Below are positions 28,153 through 36,508 of a stretch of 64,000 nt of DNA, in pieces. Source of the stretch: Sphingomonas sp. PP-CE-1G-424. Its GTDB lineage: Bacteria > Pseudomonadota > Alphaproteobacteria > Sphingomonadales > Sphingomonadaceae. The stretch is taken from contig NZ_SLXW01000003.1 of assembly GCF_004341085.1 (NCBI RefSeq), positions 558,001 through 622,000 of the forward strand, in the 5' to 3' direction. The notes under the pieces were generated by a model, which was given only the letters and a program-made list of their open reading frames with translations, was not told the DNA's origin and searched no databases. Made by a program: the position numbers and the translations under genes. Within the stretch, counting starts at the first letter, position 1. Each line of letters opens with the position of its first letter.

Positions 28153-29373
28153 ATGGACTTCAAGGACAGCGACGCCGAAGCCGCTTATCGCGCCGCCGCG
28201 CGCGACTGGCTCGAGGCGAACATCGCCGAGCACGATGACGGCCATTACACCGACGACATGGCCAAGGCGAAGGCCTGGCAGGCGCGCAAAGCGGCTGGCG
28301 GCTATGCTTGCATCACATGGCCGCAGGAATGGGGCGGCGGTGGCGGCACGCCGATCGAAAGCGTGATCTTCGGCCAGGAAGAAGCGCGCCACGCGGTCGA
28401 CGGCAGCTATTTCACGATCGGGCTCGGGATGTGCGTGCCGACCGTGATGGCCTATGCCGACGACGCGACCAAGCACCGCTTCGTCGGCCCCGCGGTGCGC
28501 GGCGACGAGATCTGGTCACAGCTCTTCTCCGAACCCGCCGGCGGCTCCGACGTCGCCGCGATCCGTACGCGAGCCGTCCGCGCCAAAAACGAGAATGGGA
28601 GCGACGACTGGGTCATCAACGGCCAGAAGGTCTGGACCTCGGGCGCGCATTACAGCGACTATGGCATCGTCCTCGTCCGCACCAATCCGGACGTGCCGAA
28701 GCACCAGGGCCTGACGATGTTCTGGCTCGACCTGAAGGCGCTGGGGATCGAGATCCGGCCGATCCACCAGATGTCCGGCGGGTCGAGCTTCAACGAAGTA
28801 TGGTTCGAGGACGTGCGGATATCCGACGCGCAGCGGCTCGGACCCATAGACGGCGGCTGGAAAGTCGCGCTGTTCACGCTGATGAACGAACGCCTGGCGA
28901 TCGGCACGAGCGGTGGCGTCGGCCCGGAGGATATCATCGCCTTCGCCGCCCAGGCCAACGGCGCAGACGGTCCGCTGCTGAAGGACACGGCCTTCCGCCA
29001 GACGCTAGCCGACTGGTGGGTGCAATCCGAAGGCCTGCGCAACACCCGGATGCGGACGATTACCGCACTGTCGAAGGGCCAGGTGCCCGGCCCCGAAAGC
29101 TCGATCGGCAAGATCGTCGCCGCCAACCAGCTACAGGCGATCGGCAACACCGCGGTCGAGGCGGGCGATCAATACGGCATCATATCCGACCCCGCGCTTA
29201 CCCCGCTCAAAGGCGCATTCCACGCCGCAACCATGTGGGCGCCCGGCCTACGCATCGCCGGCGGCACCGACGAGATCCTCAAGAACATCATCGCCGAACG
29301 CGTCCTCGGCCTCCCCGGCGAAATCCGCGTCGACAAGGATCAGGCGTTCCGGGATCTGCCGGTGGGAGCTTGA
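28153..29373 (+). CDS. acyl-CoA dehydrogenase, long subunit
   Basis: A 406-aa acyl-CoA dehydrogenase. Recognisable parts are ITWPQEWGGGG, the flavin/substrate segment IWSQLFSEPAGGSDVAAIRT, WVINGQKVWTSGAHYSDYG and the C-terminal RIAGGTDEILKNIIAERVLG. It starts 10 bp after its partner, with AAGGACGAGC before the ATG. The tight spacing suggests equal production of both subunits and a heteromeric enzyme. Its TGA is overlapped by a TTG that opens a small reading frame (29370-29522). Confidence 0.92.
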   Translation: MDFKDSDAEAAYRAAARDWLEANIAEHDDGHYTDDMAKAKAWQARKAAGGYACITWPQEWGGGGGTPIESVIFGQEEARHAVDGSYFTIGLGMCVPTVMAYADDATKHRFVGPAVRGDEIWSQLFSEPAGGSDVAAIRTRAVRAKNENGSDDWVINGQKVWTSGAHYSDYGIVLVRTNPDVPKHQGLTMFWLDLKALGIEIRPIHQMSGGSSFNEVWFEDVRISDAQRLGPIDGGWKVALFTLMNERLAIGTSGGVGPEDIIAFAAQANGADGPLLKDTAFRQTLADWWVQSEGLRNTRMRTITALSKGQVPGPESSIGKIVAANQLQAIGNTAVEAGDQYGIISDPALTPLKGAFHAATMWAPGLRIAGGTDEILKNIIAERVLGLPGEIRVDKDQAFRDLPVGA

Positions 29374-29522
29374 AGCGCAGTGCGGCCCCCGCATTCTTCG
29401 TCACGGCCGACCCGATAGACGTCACGCCCGAAGACGTGGCCCATGGGGCAATGCTGTTGCTTCGCTATCTGAGGCTTGGGGGCTTGCCCGATGGCCAACG
29501 AAGGTTCAGCTTTTACCGATGA
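29370..29522 (+). CDS. possible small protein (50 aa), unknown
   Basis: A short frame whose TTG overlaps the stop of the acyl-CoA dehydrogenase (TTGA) with GGTGGGAGC before it. The product contains TPEDVAHGAMLLLRYLRLGG and ends RRFSFYR. Its TGA overlaps the ATG of the next small frame (ATGA). Overlap at both ends is what coupled genes show, but the frame is short and I recognise no family. Could be chance. Confidence 0.3.
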   Translation: MKRSAAPAFFVTADPIDVTPEDVAHGAMLLLRYLRLGGLPDGQRRFSFYR

Positions 29523-29755
29523 AAAACTTGGATATCGCCGAACGCCGATTGATCGGTCACGGTCACGCCGCGGAAGTCTCGATCAGGATCGGCGCACGGA
29601 CGAAATTCGATGCCCGCGTGACCAACGCAGGCCTGCTTTCCGTCGGCGTCCTCGTGTCGAGTATTCTGCTGTCGAGCGCCGTCATCGTCCTGGCAGCGGG
29701 AGGTAAGCACAAACGAAAGCCGTTGGCACCGCCTCCCGCTGAGCACCGCAACTAG
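29519..29755 (+). CDS. small membrane protein, unknown
   Basis: A 78-aa frame starting at ATG 29519. The first 35 residues are charged (ERRLIGHGHAAEVSIRIGAR), then a clear membrane segment LLSVGVLVSSILLSSAVIVL at about 40-60, then a basic Pro-rich tail (GGKHKRKPLAPPPAEHRN). It looks like a single-pass protein with a cytoplasmic basic tail. A GAAGG lies about 13 nt upstream, a poor distance; coupling to the preceding small frame could substitute. It follows the acyl-CoA operon and precedes the aldehyde dehydrogenase. No family recognised. The rest of the 29374-29849 gap holds nothing else I can support. Confidence 0.5.
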   Translation: MKNLDIAERRLIGHGHAAEVSIRIGARTKFDARVTNAGLLSVGVLVSSILLSSAVIVLAAGGKHKRKPLAPPPAEHRN

Positions 29756-29849
29756 CGGCGGTATCTACAACGTCACACGATCGCTTGGCGTTCGCTTTGA
29801 CCCCGCACACCTTGCGAGGCGGGTTTGTTACCCATTCGAGGATGCCCCG

Positions 29850-31265
29850 ATGACCGACATGCACACCATCCTGACCGCCCAGCGTGACGCGTTCATGGCC
29901 GATATGCCGGTCACCAAGGCCGTCCGCCTCGATCGGCTCAAGCGTGCTGCGGCGATGGTGCGGGACAATGCCGCGCGGTTCTGCGACGCGGTGTCGGAGG
30001 ATTTTGGGCATCGTAGCCGTGAACAGACGATGATCACGGATATCGGCGCGTCGCTCGCGCCGATCGCGCATGCGGCCAAGCATCTCGACCGCTGGATGCG
30101 CCGCGACCGGCGTCCGGTGCAGTTTCCCTTGGGACTGCTCGGCGCGAAGGCCTGGGTCGAATACCAGCCCAAGGGCGTGATCGGCATCATCGCGCCGTGG
30201 AATTTCCCCGTGAACCTGCTGATCGGTCCGCTCGCGGGCGTGTTCGCCGCGGGCAATCGCGCGATGGCGAAGACGAGCGAATACACCCCTGCCACCGCTG
30301 CATTGTTCGAAGAACTCGCCCCGCGGTATTTCGCGCAGGACGAACTCGCGATCGTCTCGGGCGATGCGGAGGTCGGCAAGGCCTTCTCCGCGCTCCCGTT
30401 CGATCACCTGATCTTCACCGGCGCGACCGCGATCGGCCGCCACGTCCTCCACGCCGCCGCGGATAATCTGACCCCGGTCACGCTCGAACTCGGCGGCAAA
30501 TCGCCAGTAATCCTCGGCGCATCGGCCGATATCGTTAAGGCAACCGAACGCGTGACGCTCGGCAAGATGATGAACGCCGGGCAGATCTGCCTCGCACCCG
30601 ACTACATGCTGGTGCCCTCGGCGGACGAGGCAAAAGTGGTCGACGGTATCAAGGCGGCGGCCAGCGCGATGTACCCGACGCTGCTCGCCAACGCCGACTA
30701 CACGTCGGTGGTCAACGACCGCCATCACCAGCGCCTCACCGACTGGATCGCCGACGCCCGTGCGAAGGGCGCGACGGTCGAGGTCGTGAACCCCGCCAAC
30801 GAGGATTTCGGCGCCGCTAACTCGCGGAAGATGCCGCTGCACATCGTCCGCGACGCGACCGACGACATGATCGTGATGCAGGAGGAAATCTTTGGCCCGG
30901 TCCTGCCGATCCGCCGCTACGACGGCATCGACGACGCGATCGCGCAGGTGAACCGCCGCGACCGACCGCTTGGGCTCTATTATTTCGGCAGCGACGACGC
31001 CGAACGCCGCCGCGTGCTCGACCGGACGATCTCGGGCGGGGTGACGCTCGACGATGTGATCTTCCACATCTCGATGGAGGACCTGCCGTTCGGGGGCAGC
31101 GGCCCGTCGGGCATGGGCGCGTATCACGGGATCGACGGCTTCCGCACGTTCAGCCACGCGCGCGCCGTCTTCAAGCAATCGCGGCTCGATGTCGCCAAGC
31201 TCGCCGGATTGAAGCCGCCTTATGGTGCGGCGGCTGCAAAGACGATCGCGCGCATGATCCGCTGA
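29850..31265 (+). CDS. coniferyl aldehyde dehydrogenase-like aldehyde dehydrogenase
   Basis: A 471-aa NAD(P)-dependent aldehyde dehydrogenase. The Glu base lies in LELGGKSPVILG and the catalytic Cys in NAGQICLAPDYMLVP; VIGIIAPWNFPVNLLIGP is the coenzyme region. The short N-terminus and the sequence FPLGLLGAKAWVEYQPKG resemble CalB-type coniferyl aldehyde dehydrogenases, which also accept other aldehydes. ATG 29850 is preceded by GAGGA at 29838-29842. It may finish alcohol or aldehyde oxidation started by the GMC enzyme or P450 (inference). Confidence 0.9.
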   Translation: MTDMHTILTAQRDAFMADMPVTKAVRLDRLKRAAAMVRDNAARFCDAVSEDFGHRSREQTMITDIGASLAPIAHAAKHLDRWMRRDRRPVQFPLGLLGAKAWVEYQPKGVIGIIAPWNFPVNLLIGPLAGVFAAGNRAMAKTSEYTPATAALFEELAPRYFAQDELAIVSGDAEVGKAFSALPFDHLIFTGATAIGRHVLHAAADNLTPVTLELGGKSPVILGASADIVKATERVTLGKMMNAGQICLAPDYMLVPSADEAKVVDGIKAAASAMYPTLLANADYTSVVNDRHHQRLTDWIADARAKGATVEVVNPANEDFGAANSRKMPLHIVRDATDDMIVMQEEIFGPVLPIRRYDGIDDAIAQVNRRDRPLGLYYFGSDDAERRRVLDRTISGGVTLDDVIFHISMEDLPFGGSGPSGMGAYHGIDGFRTFSHARAVFKQSRLDVAKLAGLKPPYGAAAAKTIARMIR

Positions 31266-31333
31266 TCCTTTCCGTGCGGGGGAGGACAGGATGGCCAAGT
31301 GACAGGCCGCCCGCACCCCGCTACCCCCGAGTC

Positions 31334-31798
31334 GTGTACCGTCTTCGCCGCCTTTCCCTGTCCCATCGCTACCTCGCGGCAATGCTGTGCATGGCGGCGC
31401 TGGCGATGAAGCTGCTGGTGCCCTCGGGCTACATGGTATCCAGCGAGCACGGCCGGATCGCGATCACGCTCTGCTCGGGGATGACGCCGCGGGACATGAC
31501 GGCACAAGGCATGACGGCACAGGCGGTGGCCCCACAGGCGATCGCCATGCCGGGCATGCACGACGATGGCGCCGGATCGGCGATGAACCACGATCGCTCG
31601 ACCAAGCACGACAAGGCGGAGATGCCCTGCGCGTTCTCGAGCCTGACCGCGCACGCGCTGGAAAGTGTCGATCTCGTCCTGCGTATCGCTGCGATCGCGT
31701 TCGCCATGGCGCTCGCATGGCGGTATGTCCGACCGCTCCCGCGCGCGCTGACGCGGTATCTGCGCCCGCCGTTACGCGGCCCGCCGGCCTACCTCTGA
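31334..31798 (+). CDS. DUF2946-like Met/His-rich small membrane protein
   Basis: A 154-aa protein with an N-terminal membrane segment (YLAAMLCMAALAMKLLVPSG), a central Met/His/Asp-rich stretch (AMPGMHDDGAGSAMNHDRST), conserved-looking Cys in TLCSG and MPCAF, and a second membrane helix near the C-terminus (LRIAAIAFAMALAW). DUF2946 proteins often sit beside copper-related TonB receptors; the Met/His content fits copper or another soft metal. The start is uncertain: GTG 31334 is used, but it lacks a ribosome site, and GTG 31274 is in frame. The next two genes encode a TonB receptor and a PepSY protein. Confidence 0.7.
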   Translation: MYRLRRLSLSHRYLAAMLCMAALAMKLLVPSGYMVSSEHGRIAITLCSGMTPRDMTAQGMTAQAVAPQAIAMPGMHDDGAGSAMNHDRSTKHDKAEMPCAFSSLTAHALESVDLVLRIAAIAFAMALAWRYVRPLPRALTRYLRPPLRGPPAYL

Positions 31799-31884
31799 TC
31801 CTCTGAAACGCATGTCGCCGAGCGCGATGTGCACCGATTCATGACGCGCATCCCCGAGATGCGCGCCGATCACTGGAATTGCCG

Positions 31885-33933
31885 ATGTTTCGATTCACGC
31901 CTCCCCACGAGGCGACGATGGCGCTGGCCGTCGTCGTGCCGCTGCTCGCGTTCGCCACGCCGAGTACCGCGCAAACCGCCAATGCCCCGACGACCGAGAG
32001 CGATACGCGCTTCACGATCGGCGACATCGTCGTGACCGCGCCGAGCATGGCGCGCTCGACCGGCAACGTCCTGACCTCGGTCGATCTGCTCGGCGGCGAC
32101 GTCGCGCAGCGCCAGTCGGTCGACAACGCCTGGGAGATCTTCGCGCGGCTGCCGGGCGTCGTGCTGACCGATTTCAATCAGGGCACGACATCGGGCCGCT
32201 TCTCGATCCGAGGGTTCAACGGCGAGGGCGAGATCAATGCGGTCAAGCTGATGATCGACGGCGTCCCGACCAACGACAATGCCGGCGGGATGACCGGCAT
32301 CGACATGGTCGCACCGCTCGACATCGCCGGGATCGAACTGGTCCGCGGCACGTCCGATCCGCGCTGGGGCCTCAACAACATCGCCGGCAACGCCAACATC
32401 CTGACCCGGATCGGCGGCACCTACCTAGACGCACGGCTCATTGGCGGCGCGTTCGGGACCGTCGATGGCCAGGTGTCGGCGGGGCTCGAACGCGGCAAGT
32501 TCAGCCAGAATTACCTCGTCAGCTATCGTCGCACCGACGGCTATCGCGACCATGCCGATCTCGATCGTCTCAATCTCGCGGGCAAATGGTTCTACGATTT
32601 CGGCGCGACCCGGATCGGCGCGATCGTCCGCTACTCGACCGCGACCGCGCAGGAACCGGGCTATCTCACTGACGCCGACGCCTATACCGACCGGCAGCGA
32701 TCCTATGCGGTGTCCGAGACCGATGGCGGCAAGCGTCGGATCGGCCAGTACAGCCTCCACCTCGATTCGGACCTGGCCGACACGCTGGCGCTCAGCGCAA
32801 AGGGCTATGCGAACAGCCTCACCGACGACCGCTACGTCCGCTTCTCGGCCAGCGTCGCGCAGCAGCGGCGGCTGACCGACGAATGGCAATATGGCGGCAT
32901 CGTCGCGCTGCATTATCATCCGCATGTCGACTTTCTCCACGCGCTGATGATCGAAGCGGGGGGCGACATCCAGGTGCAGGACAATCGCAGCCTGCGCTGG
33001 CTGACCGATCGCCGCGTCATCACCAGCCAGACGCGCGACCAGCAATTCGGCCTGACCGTGTATGGCGGCTATCTCCAAGCGGTGATCGAGCCGACCGCCT
33101 GGCTCAAGATCACGCCGGCGTGGCGGGTCGACCGGGTCGAGGGGCATTTCGCCAACCGGCTTGCGGGCACCACCGCACCGATCAACGACTATGGTACGAT
33201 CAGCCAGCCCAAGCTCAGCGTCGCAATCACCCCGGTCCGCGATGTCACGCTCTATGCGAACTATGGCCGGACGTTCCAGATCGGCGCGGGTTCGGGCGCC
33301 TATCTGGTGCCGCCGCGCACCGTCGATGTCGCCCCCTCGATCAACGAAGGATATGAGGGCGGTATCAAGGTCACGCAGGGTCGCTGGCTCGAGGCGCGCG
33401 TCGCGCTGTGGCAACAGACCGCGAGCGGCGAACTAAAGCGACGGCTGAACGACCCGTCGGGCGATTTCGACAATCTCGGCAAGACCCGGCGGCGCGGAAT
33501 CGATCTCCAGCTCGACCTCAAACCGGCGCGCGGCGTCGACCTGTGGGGCAGCTATTCGCACCAGACCGCGACGATCGTCACCCCCGACCCTGCAACGCCG
33601 TCGCAGGCCGGCAACGCGATCGATCATGTCCCGCAGAACGTCGTCTCGGGCGGGCTCGACGTGACGGCGATCGATCGGTTGCGACTGTCGCTCTGGGGCA
33701 ATGGCCAGTCGAGTTACGAACTCTCCCCTGCCAACACGCAGGGACGCTATGGCGGCTACGTCGTGCTCAACACGGAGGTCGCCTACGCGGTGACGCCGCA
33801 CGTCGAGGTGTCGCTGCAGATCAAGAACCTTGCCAACGAGCATTACGAATATGTTTGGTACGACGGGACGCAGCGGCTCCACGCCCCCGCCGATCCGCGC
33901 GCGCTGTTCGGCGCGGTGCGGCTGCGGCTCTGA
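31885..33933 (+). CDS. TonB-dependent outer-membrane receptor
   Basis: A 682-aa outer-membrane transporter. Signal peptide ending near ATPSTAQT; plug domain with GDIVVTAPSMARSTGNV, FARLPGVVL, FSIRGFNGEG and IDGVPTNDNAGG; the remainder is a beta-barrel with alternating aromatic strands, ending in the typical terminal strand (ALFGAVRLRL). It imports a metal chelate or similar ligand using TonB energy. ATG 31885 is used; a TTG two codons earlier is possible. It follows the DUF2946-like gene and its stop shares a base with the PepSY ATG (TGATG). The neighbours suggest metal uptake, copper or iron. Confidence 0.92.
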   Translation: MFRFTPPHEATMALAVVVPLLAFATPSTAQTANAPTTESDTRFTIGDIVVTAPSMARSTGNVLTSVDLLGGDVAQRQSVDNAWEIFARLPGVVLTDFNQGTTSGRFSIRGFNGEGEINAVKLMIDGVPTNDNAGGMTGIDMVAPLDIAGIELVRGTSDPRWGLNNIAGNANILTRIGGTYLDARLIGGAFGTVDGQVSAGLERGKFSQNYLVSYRRTDGYRDHADLDRLNLAGKWFYDFGATRIGAIVRYSTATAQEPGYLTDADAYTDRQRSYAVSETDGGKRRIGQYSLHLDSDLADTLALSAKGYANSLTDDRYVRFSASVAQQRRLTDEWQYGGIVALHYHPHVDFLHALMIEAGGDIQVQDNRSLRWLTDRRVITSQTRDQQFGLTVYGGYLQAVIEPTAWLKITPAWRVDRVEGHFANRLAGTTAPINDYGTISQPKLSVAITPVRDVTLYANYGRTFQIGAGSGAYLVPPRTVDVAPSINEGYEGGIKVTQGRWLEARVALWQQTASGELKRRLNDPSGDFDNLGKTRRRGIDLQLDLKPARGVDLWGSYSHQTATIVTPDPATPSQAGNAIDHVPQNVVSGGLDVTAIDRLRLSLWGNGQSSYELSPANTQGRYGGYVVLNTEVAYAVTPHVEVSLQIKNLANEHYEYVWYDGTQRLHAPADPRALFGAVRLRL

Positions 33934-35087
33934 TGATTGCCCGGATTACTGCCCCGATCGCCGCCCCGATTCCCGCCCGGCCACGATCGGCGCGAGTCGT
34001 CGTTCGTCACATCCATCTGTGGCTCGGCCTATCGATAGGGCTGATCTTCGCGTTTGCCGGACTGACTGGCAGCGCGCTCGTATTCTACCCGGAGATCGAC
34101 GCGGCGTTCAGCCCGGCGTTACGCGCAGTGCCGGACGGTACGCGCCCGCCATCGTGGCAGGCGGTCGTGGATACGCTCCACCGCGAGCATCCCGCGCGAA
34201 CCGGCGCCTGGCGGATCGAGATCGACCCGAGCGGCGGCGCGATCCCGGTCCGCTACTACACGCCGCAGGAGACCGCCGGGCGTGCGTTCGCGCCGATGCT
34301 GCTGTGGATCGACCCGGTCCGCCTGACGACGATCCGGGCCGGGTTCTGGGGCGATACGGTCGTAACCTGGATCTACGACCTGCATTATCGCCTGCTGCTC
34401 GGCGAACCGGGCGGCATCGCGATGGGCATCGCCGGCATCGCGATGCTCGTTCTCATCGCCAGCGGACTCTGGGCGTGGTGGCCGAGACCGGGTGGATGGT
34501 GGCGGGCGCTGCGGTTCAAGCGCCCCGCCGCCGCGATCCGCCGGCTCTACGATCTCCACAAGCTGACCGGGCTGATCGGGTTGATCCCGCTGCTCGCGAT
34601 CACCGCGACCGGCGTCCTGCTCGACCTGCCCGACCAGACCCGACCGTTGATCGCGCGCGCGTCGCCACTCTTCCATGTGCCTGCGCTTACGGTCGAACCG
34701 GTGGGGCCCGCGCTGCCGGTCGACCGCTTGATCGCAGTCGCCCAGCGCCGGTTTCCCGATGGCGCGCTTGCCTGGATCGAGACACCGGCAACGACCACCG
34801 CGCCGATCCGGATCAATCTCGCGCGGCCGGGCGAGCCGAGCCGCCGGTTCCCGCGTACCAACGTCTGGCTCGACCCGTATACCGGCCGGATCCTCGCCGT
34901 CCGCGACGGTCTCGCCGACACCAGCGGCGATACGGTGCTGAACTGGCTGCATCCGCTGCACGGCGGCGAGGCGTTCGGGTTGATCGGACGGTGGCTGGCG
35001 TTCGTCACCGGACTGGTACCAAGCGCGATGCTGGTGACCGGTCTGCTGCGCTGGCGACGGCGATCGCCGCCCCGCCACCGGTCCTAG
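33933..35087 (+). CDS. PepSY-associated transmembrane protein
   Basis: A 384-aa inner-membrane protein with the PepSY_TM plan: HIHLWLGLSIGLIFAFAGLT as first helix, PepSY-like periplasmic part with WIDPVRLTTIRAG, paired helices MGIAGIAMLVLIASGLWAWW and LHKLTGLIGLIPLLAITATG, and a last helix before the basic tail. Conserved His residues in the helices can ligate heme. Such proteins accompany TonB receptors and are thought to reduce or process imported siderophore metal. It is translationally coupled to the receptor (TGATG). Confidence 0.9.
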   Translation: MIARITAPIAAPIPARPRSARVVVRHIHLWLGLSIGLIFAFAGLTGSALVFYPEIDAAFSPALRAVPDGTRPPSWQAVVDTLHREHPARTGAWRIEIDPSGGAIPVRYYTPQETAGRAFAPMLLWIDPVRLTTIRAGFWGDTVVTWIYDLHYRLLLGEPGGIAMGIAGIAMLVLIASGLWAWWPRPGGWWRALRFKRPAAAIRRLYDLHKLTGLIGLIPLLAITATGVLLDLPDQTRPLIARASPLFHVPALTVEPVGPALPVDRLIAVAQRRFPDGALAWIETPATTTAPIRINLARPGEPSRRFPRTNVWLDPYTGRILAVRDGLADTSGDTVLNWLHPLHGGEAFGLIGRWLAFVTGLVPSAMLVTGLLRWRRRSPPRHRS

Positions 35088-35094
35088 CCCGCGG

Positions 35095-35955
35095 CTAGGC
35101 GATACCCGCACCGCGCCGAACCGCCAGCGCGACGCCCGCCCAGTCGACATCCTCGCCCTCGCTGGCGATCACCGAGCGCAAATGGTCGCGGACGATACCG
35201 AGGATCGGCATCGGTGCGCGGAGCATGGTCGCCGCGGTATCCGCCAGCGTCATGTCCTTGAGGCCGAGCGGTGCGGCAAAGCCGGCGGGGTGGAACCGGT
35301 CCTCGACGAGGATGTCGCCATAGGTCTGGTAGATCGGCGCGCCGAACAGCGTGCCGGTCAACACGTCGAGCAACGTCCGGCGATCGACGCCGCCTTTCTC
35401 GGCCAGGGTCATTGCCTCCGCCATCGCCTCGACCGCGGCCATAATCATGAAATTGCCGCTGAGCTTGACGAGGTTCGCGGCCGACGGCGTCTCGCCGATG
35501 CGGAACGTCCGCTGTCCGATCGCGCCGAACAGCGGCTCGCACCGATCGAGGTTGGCCGGCGCGCCGGCAGCGATCACGAACAGTTTGGCGGCCTCCGCCG
35601 CGACCGGACGGCCGAACACCGGCGCCGATACGAAGCCGTTGCCCGCGTCCGCCGCAAGACGATCCGCGAGCGCGATGCCGATCGTGCTGTGCGACACGTG
35701 CAGCGCTGGAGCACCTTGAATACCCCCCTCGCCGTACACCACTGCCTCGAGCGCGCGATCGTCCGCGAGCATGGTCATCACCACCTCGCCTTGCGCCGCG
35801 TCGACCGGCTTCTCGGCCAAGTGCGCGCCTGCTTCGACGAGCTTGGCGGCCTTGTCCGCCGACCTGTTCCACACCGTCACGTCATGTCCCGCCTTGAGCA
35901 GATTGGCGGCCATCGCGCCGCCCATCTGGCCGAGGCCGATAAAACCGATCTTCAT
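35095..35955 (-). CDS. NAD(P)-dependent beta-hydroxyacid dehydrogenase family protein
   Basis: A 286-aa enzyme of the 3-hydroxyisobutyrate dehydrogenase family. NAD(P)-binding MKIGFIGLGQMGGAMAANLL at the N-terminus, VTVWNRS, the substrate-binding region and the catalytic Lys in NLVKLSGNFMIMA. Substrate could be 3-hydroxyisobutyrate, tartronate semialdehyde or a succinic-semialdehyde-type compound. ATG 35953-35955 starts exactly at the Rossmann strand; nine upstream codons are open but unlike the family. It is convergent with the PepSY gene, 7 bp apart. Confidence 0.9.
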   Translation of the reverse strand: MKIGFIGLGQMGGAMAANLLKAGHDVTVWNRSADKAAKLVEAGAHLAEKPVDAAQGEVVMTMLADDRALEAVVYGEGGIQGAPALHVSHSTIGIALADRLAADAGNGFVSAPVFGRPVAAEAAKLFVIAAGAPANLDRCEPLFGAIGQRTFRIGETPSAANLVKLSGNFMIMAAVEAMAEAMTLAEKGGVDRRTLLDVLTGTLFGAPIYQTYGDILVEDRFHPAGFAAPLGLKDMTLADTAATMLRAPMPILGIVRDHLRSVIASEGEDVDWAGVALAVRRGAGIA

Positions 35956-36044
35956 GTCATCAATCCTGTCCTGGTACGCCACACCACAGCGCAGGGACGG
36001 CGCGGACGTTCCGATCGCGCGTCGCGCCGATGATCGAAATCACG

Positions 36045-36305
36045 CTAGTCCGACGATCGAACGAGTTCGACGATCTCGAAATCATATCGATCCCAGCCGC
36101 GCGCGATGCCGGGATCGCTTGCGGCAGCACGCTTCCGGCGGGCCTCGGTGAGCGACTTGGTATGGCCCCAGAACACCTCGGTCCGCCCGCCGCCGAGATG
36201 CGCCACCAGCCGCCAATAATGCGTGAACGGCGTCGCCGTCGGGCCGATCGTCTTCACATACCCGTCCGGCAGGGTCGCGGTCAGCAGATACTTCTTCTTC
36301 GCCAT
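36045..36305 (-). CDS. small conserved-looking protein, unknown (86 aa)
   Basis: An 86-aa soluble protein beginning MAKKKYLLTATLPDGYVKTI, with aromatic residues in FTHYWRLVAHLGGGRTEVFW and a charged end (GWDRYDFEIVELVRSSD). No membrane segment or known motif. Composition and codon positions look protein-coding. ATG 36303-36305 is preferred; the frame runs 20 codons further upstream without family-like sequence. It ends 89 bp before the start of the hydroxyacid dehydrogenase on the same strand. No function assigned. Confidence 0.6.
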   Translation of the reverse strand: MAKKKYLLTATLPDGYVKTIGPTATPFTHYWRLVAHLGGGRTEVFWGHTKSLTEARRKRAAASDPGIARGWDRYDFEIVELVRSSD

Positions 36306-36508
36306 AGACTGGCGAGCATGCACCAAGATCGTCGACACGACTATTGGTCGCGCATCGGTGGGCATCCAGCGCGACGCACGTGCGGCATGGGGTTGCGCCT
36401 CGGCAATGCCCCGACGATGTACTCGCGATGGGCAGTGCGTGGCCTCACGTTCAGGCTAAGTTCGACCCACTGGCGCGCAACGCCCCGCAACACGGATGGA
36501 GACGATCT

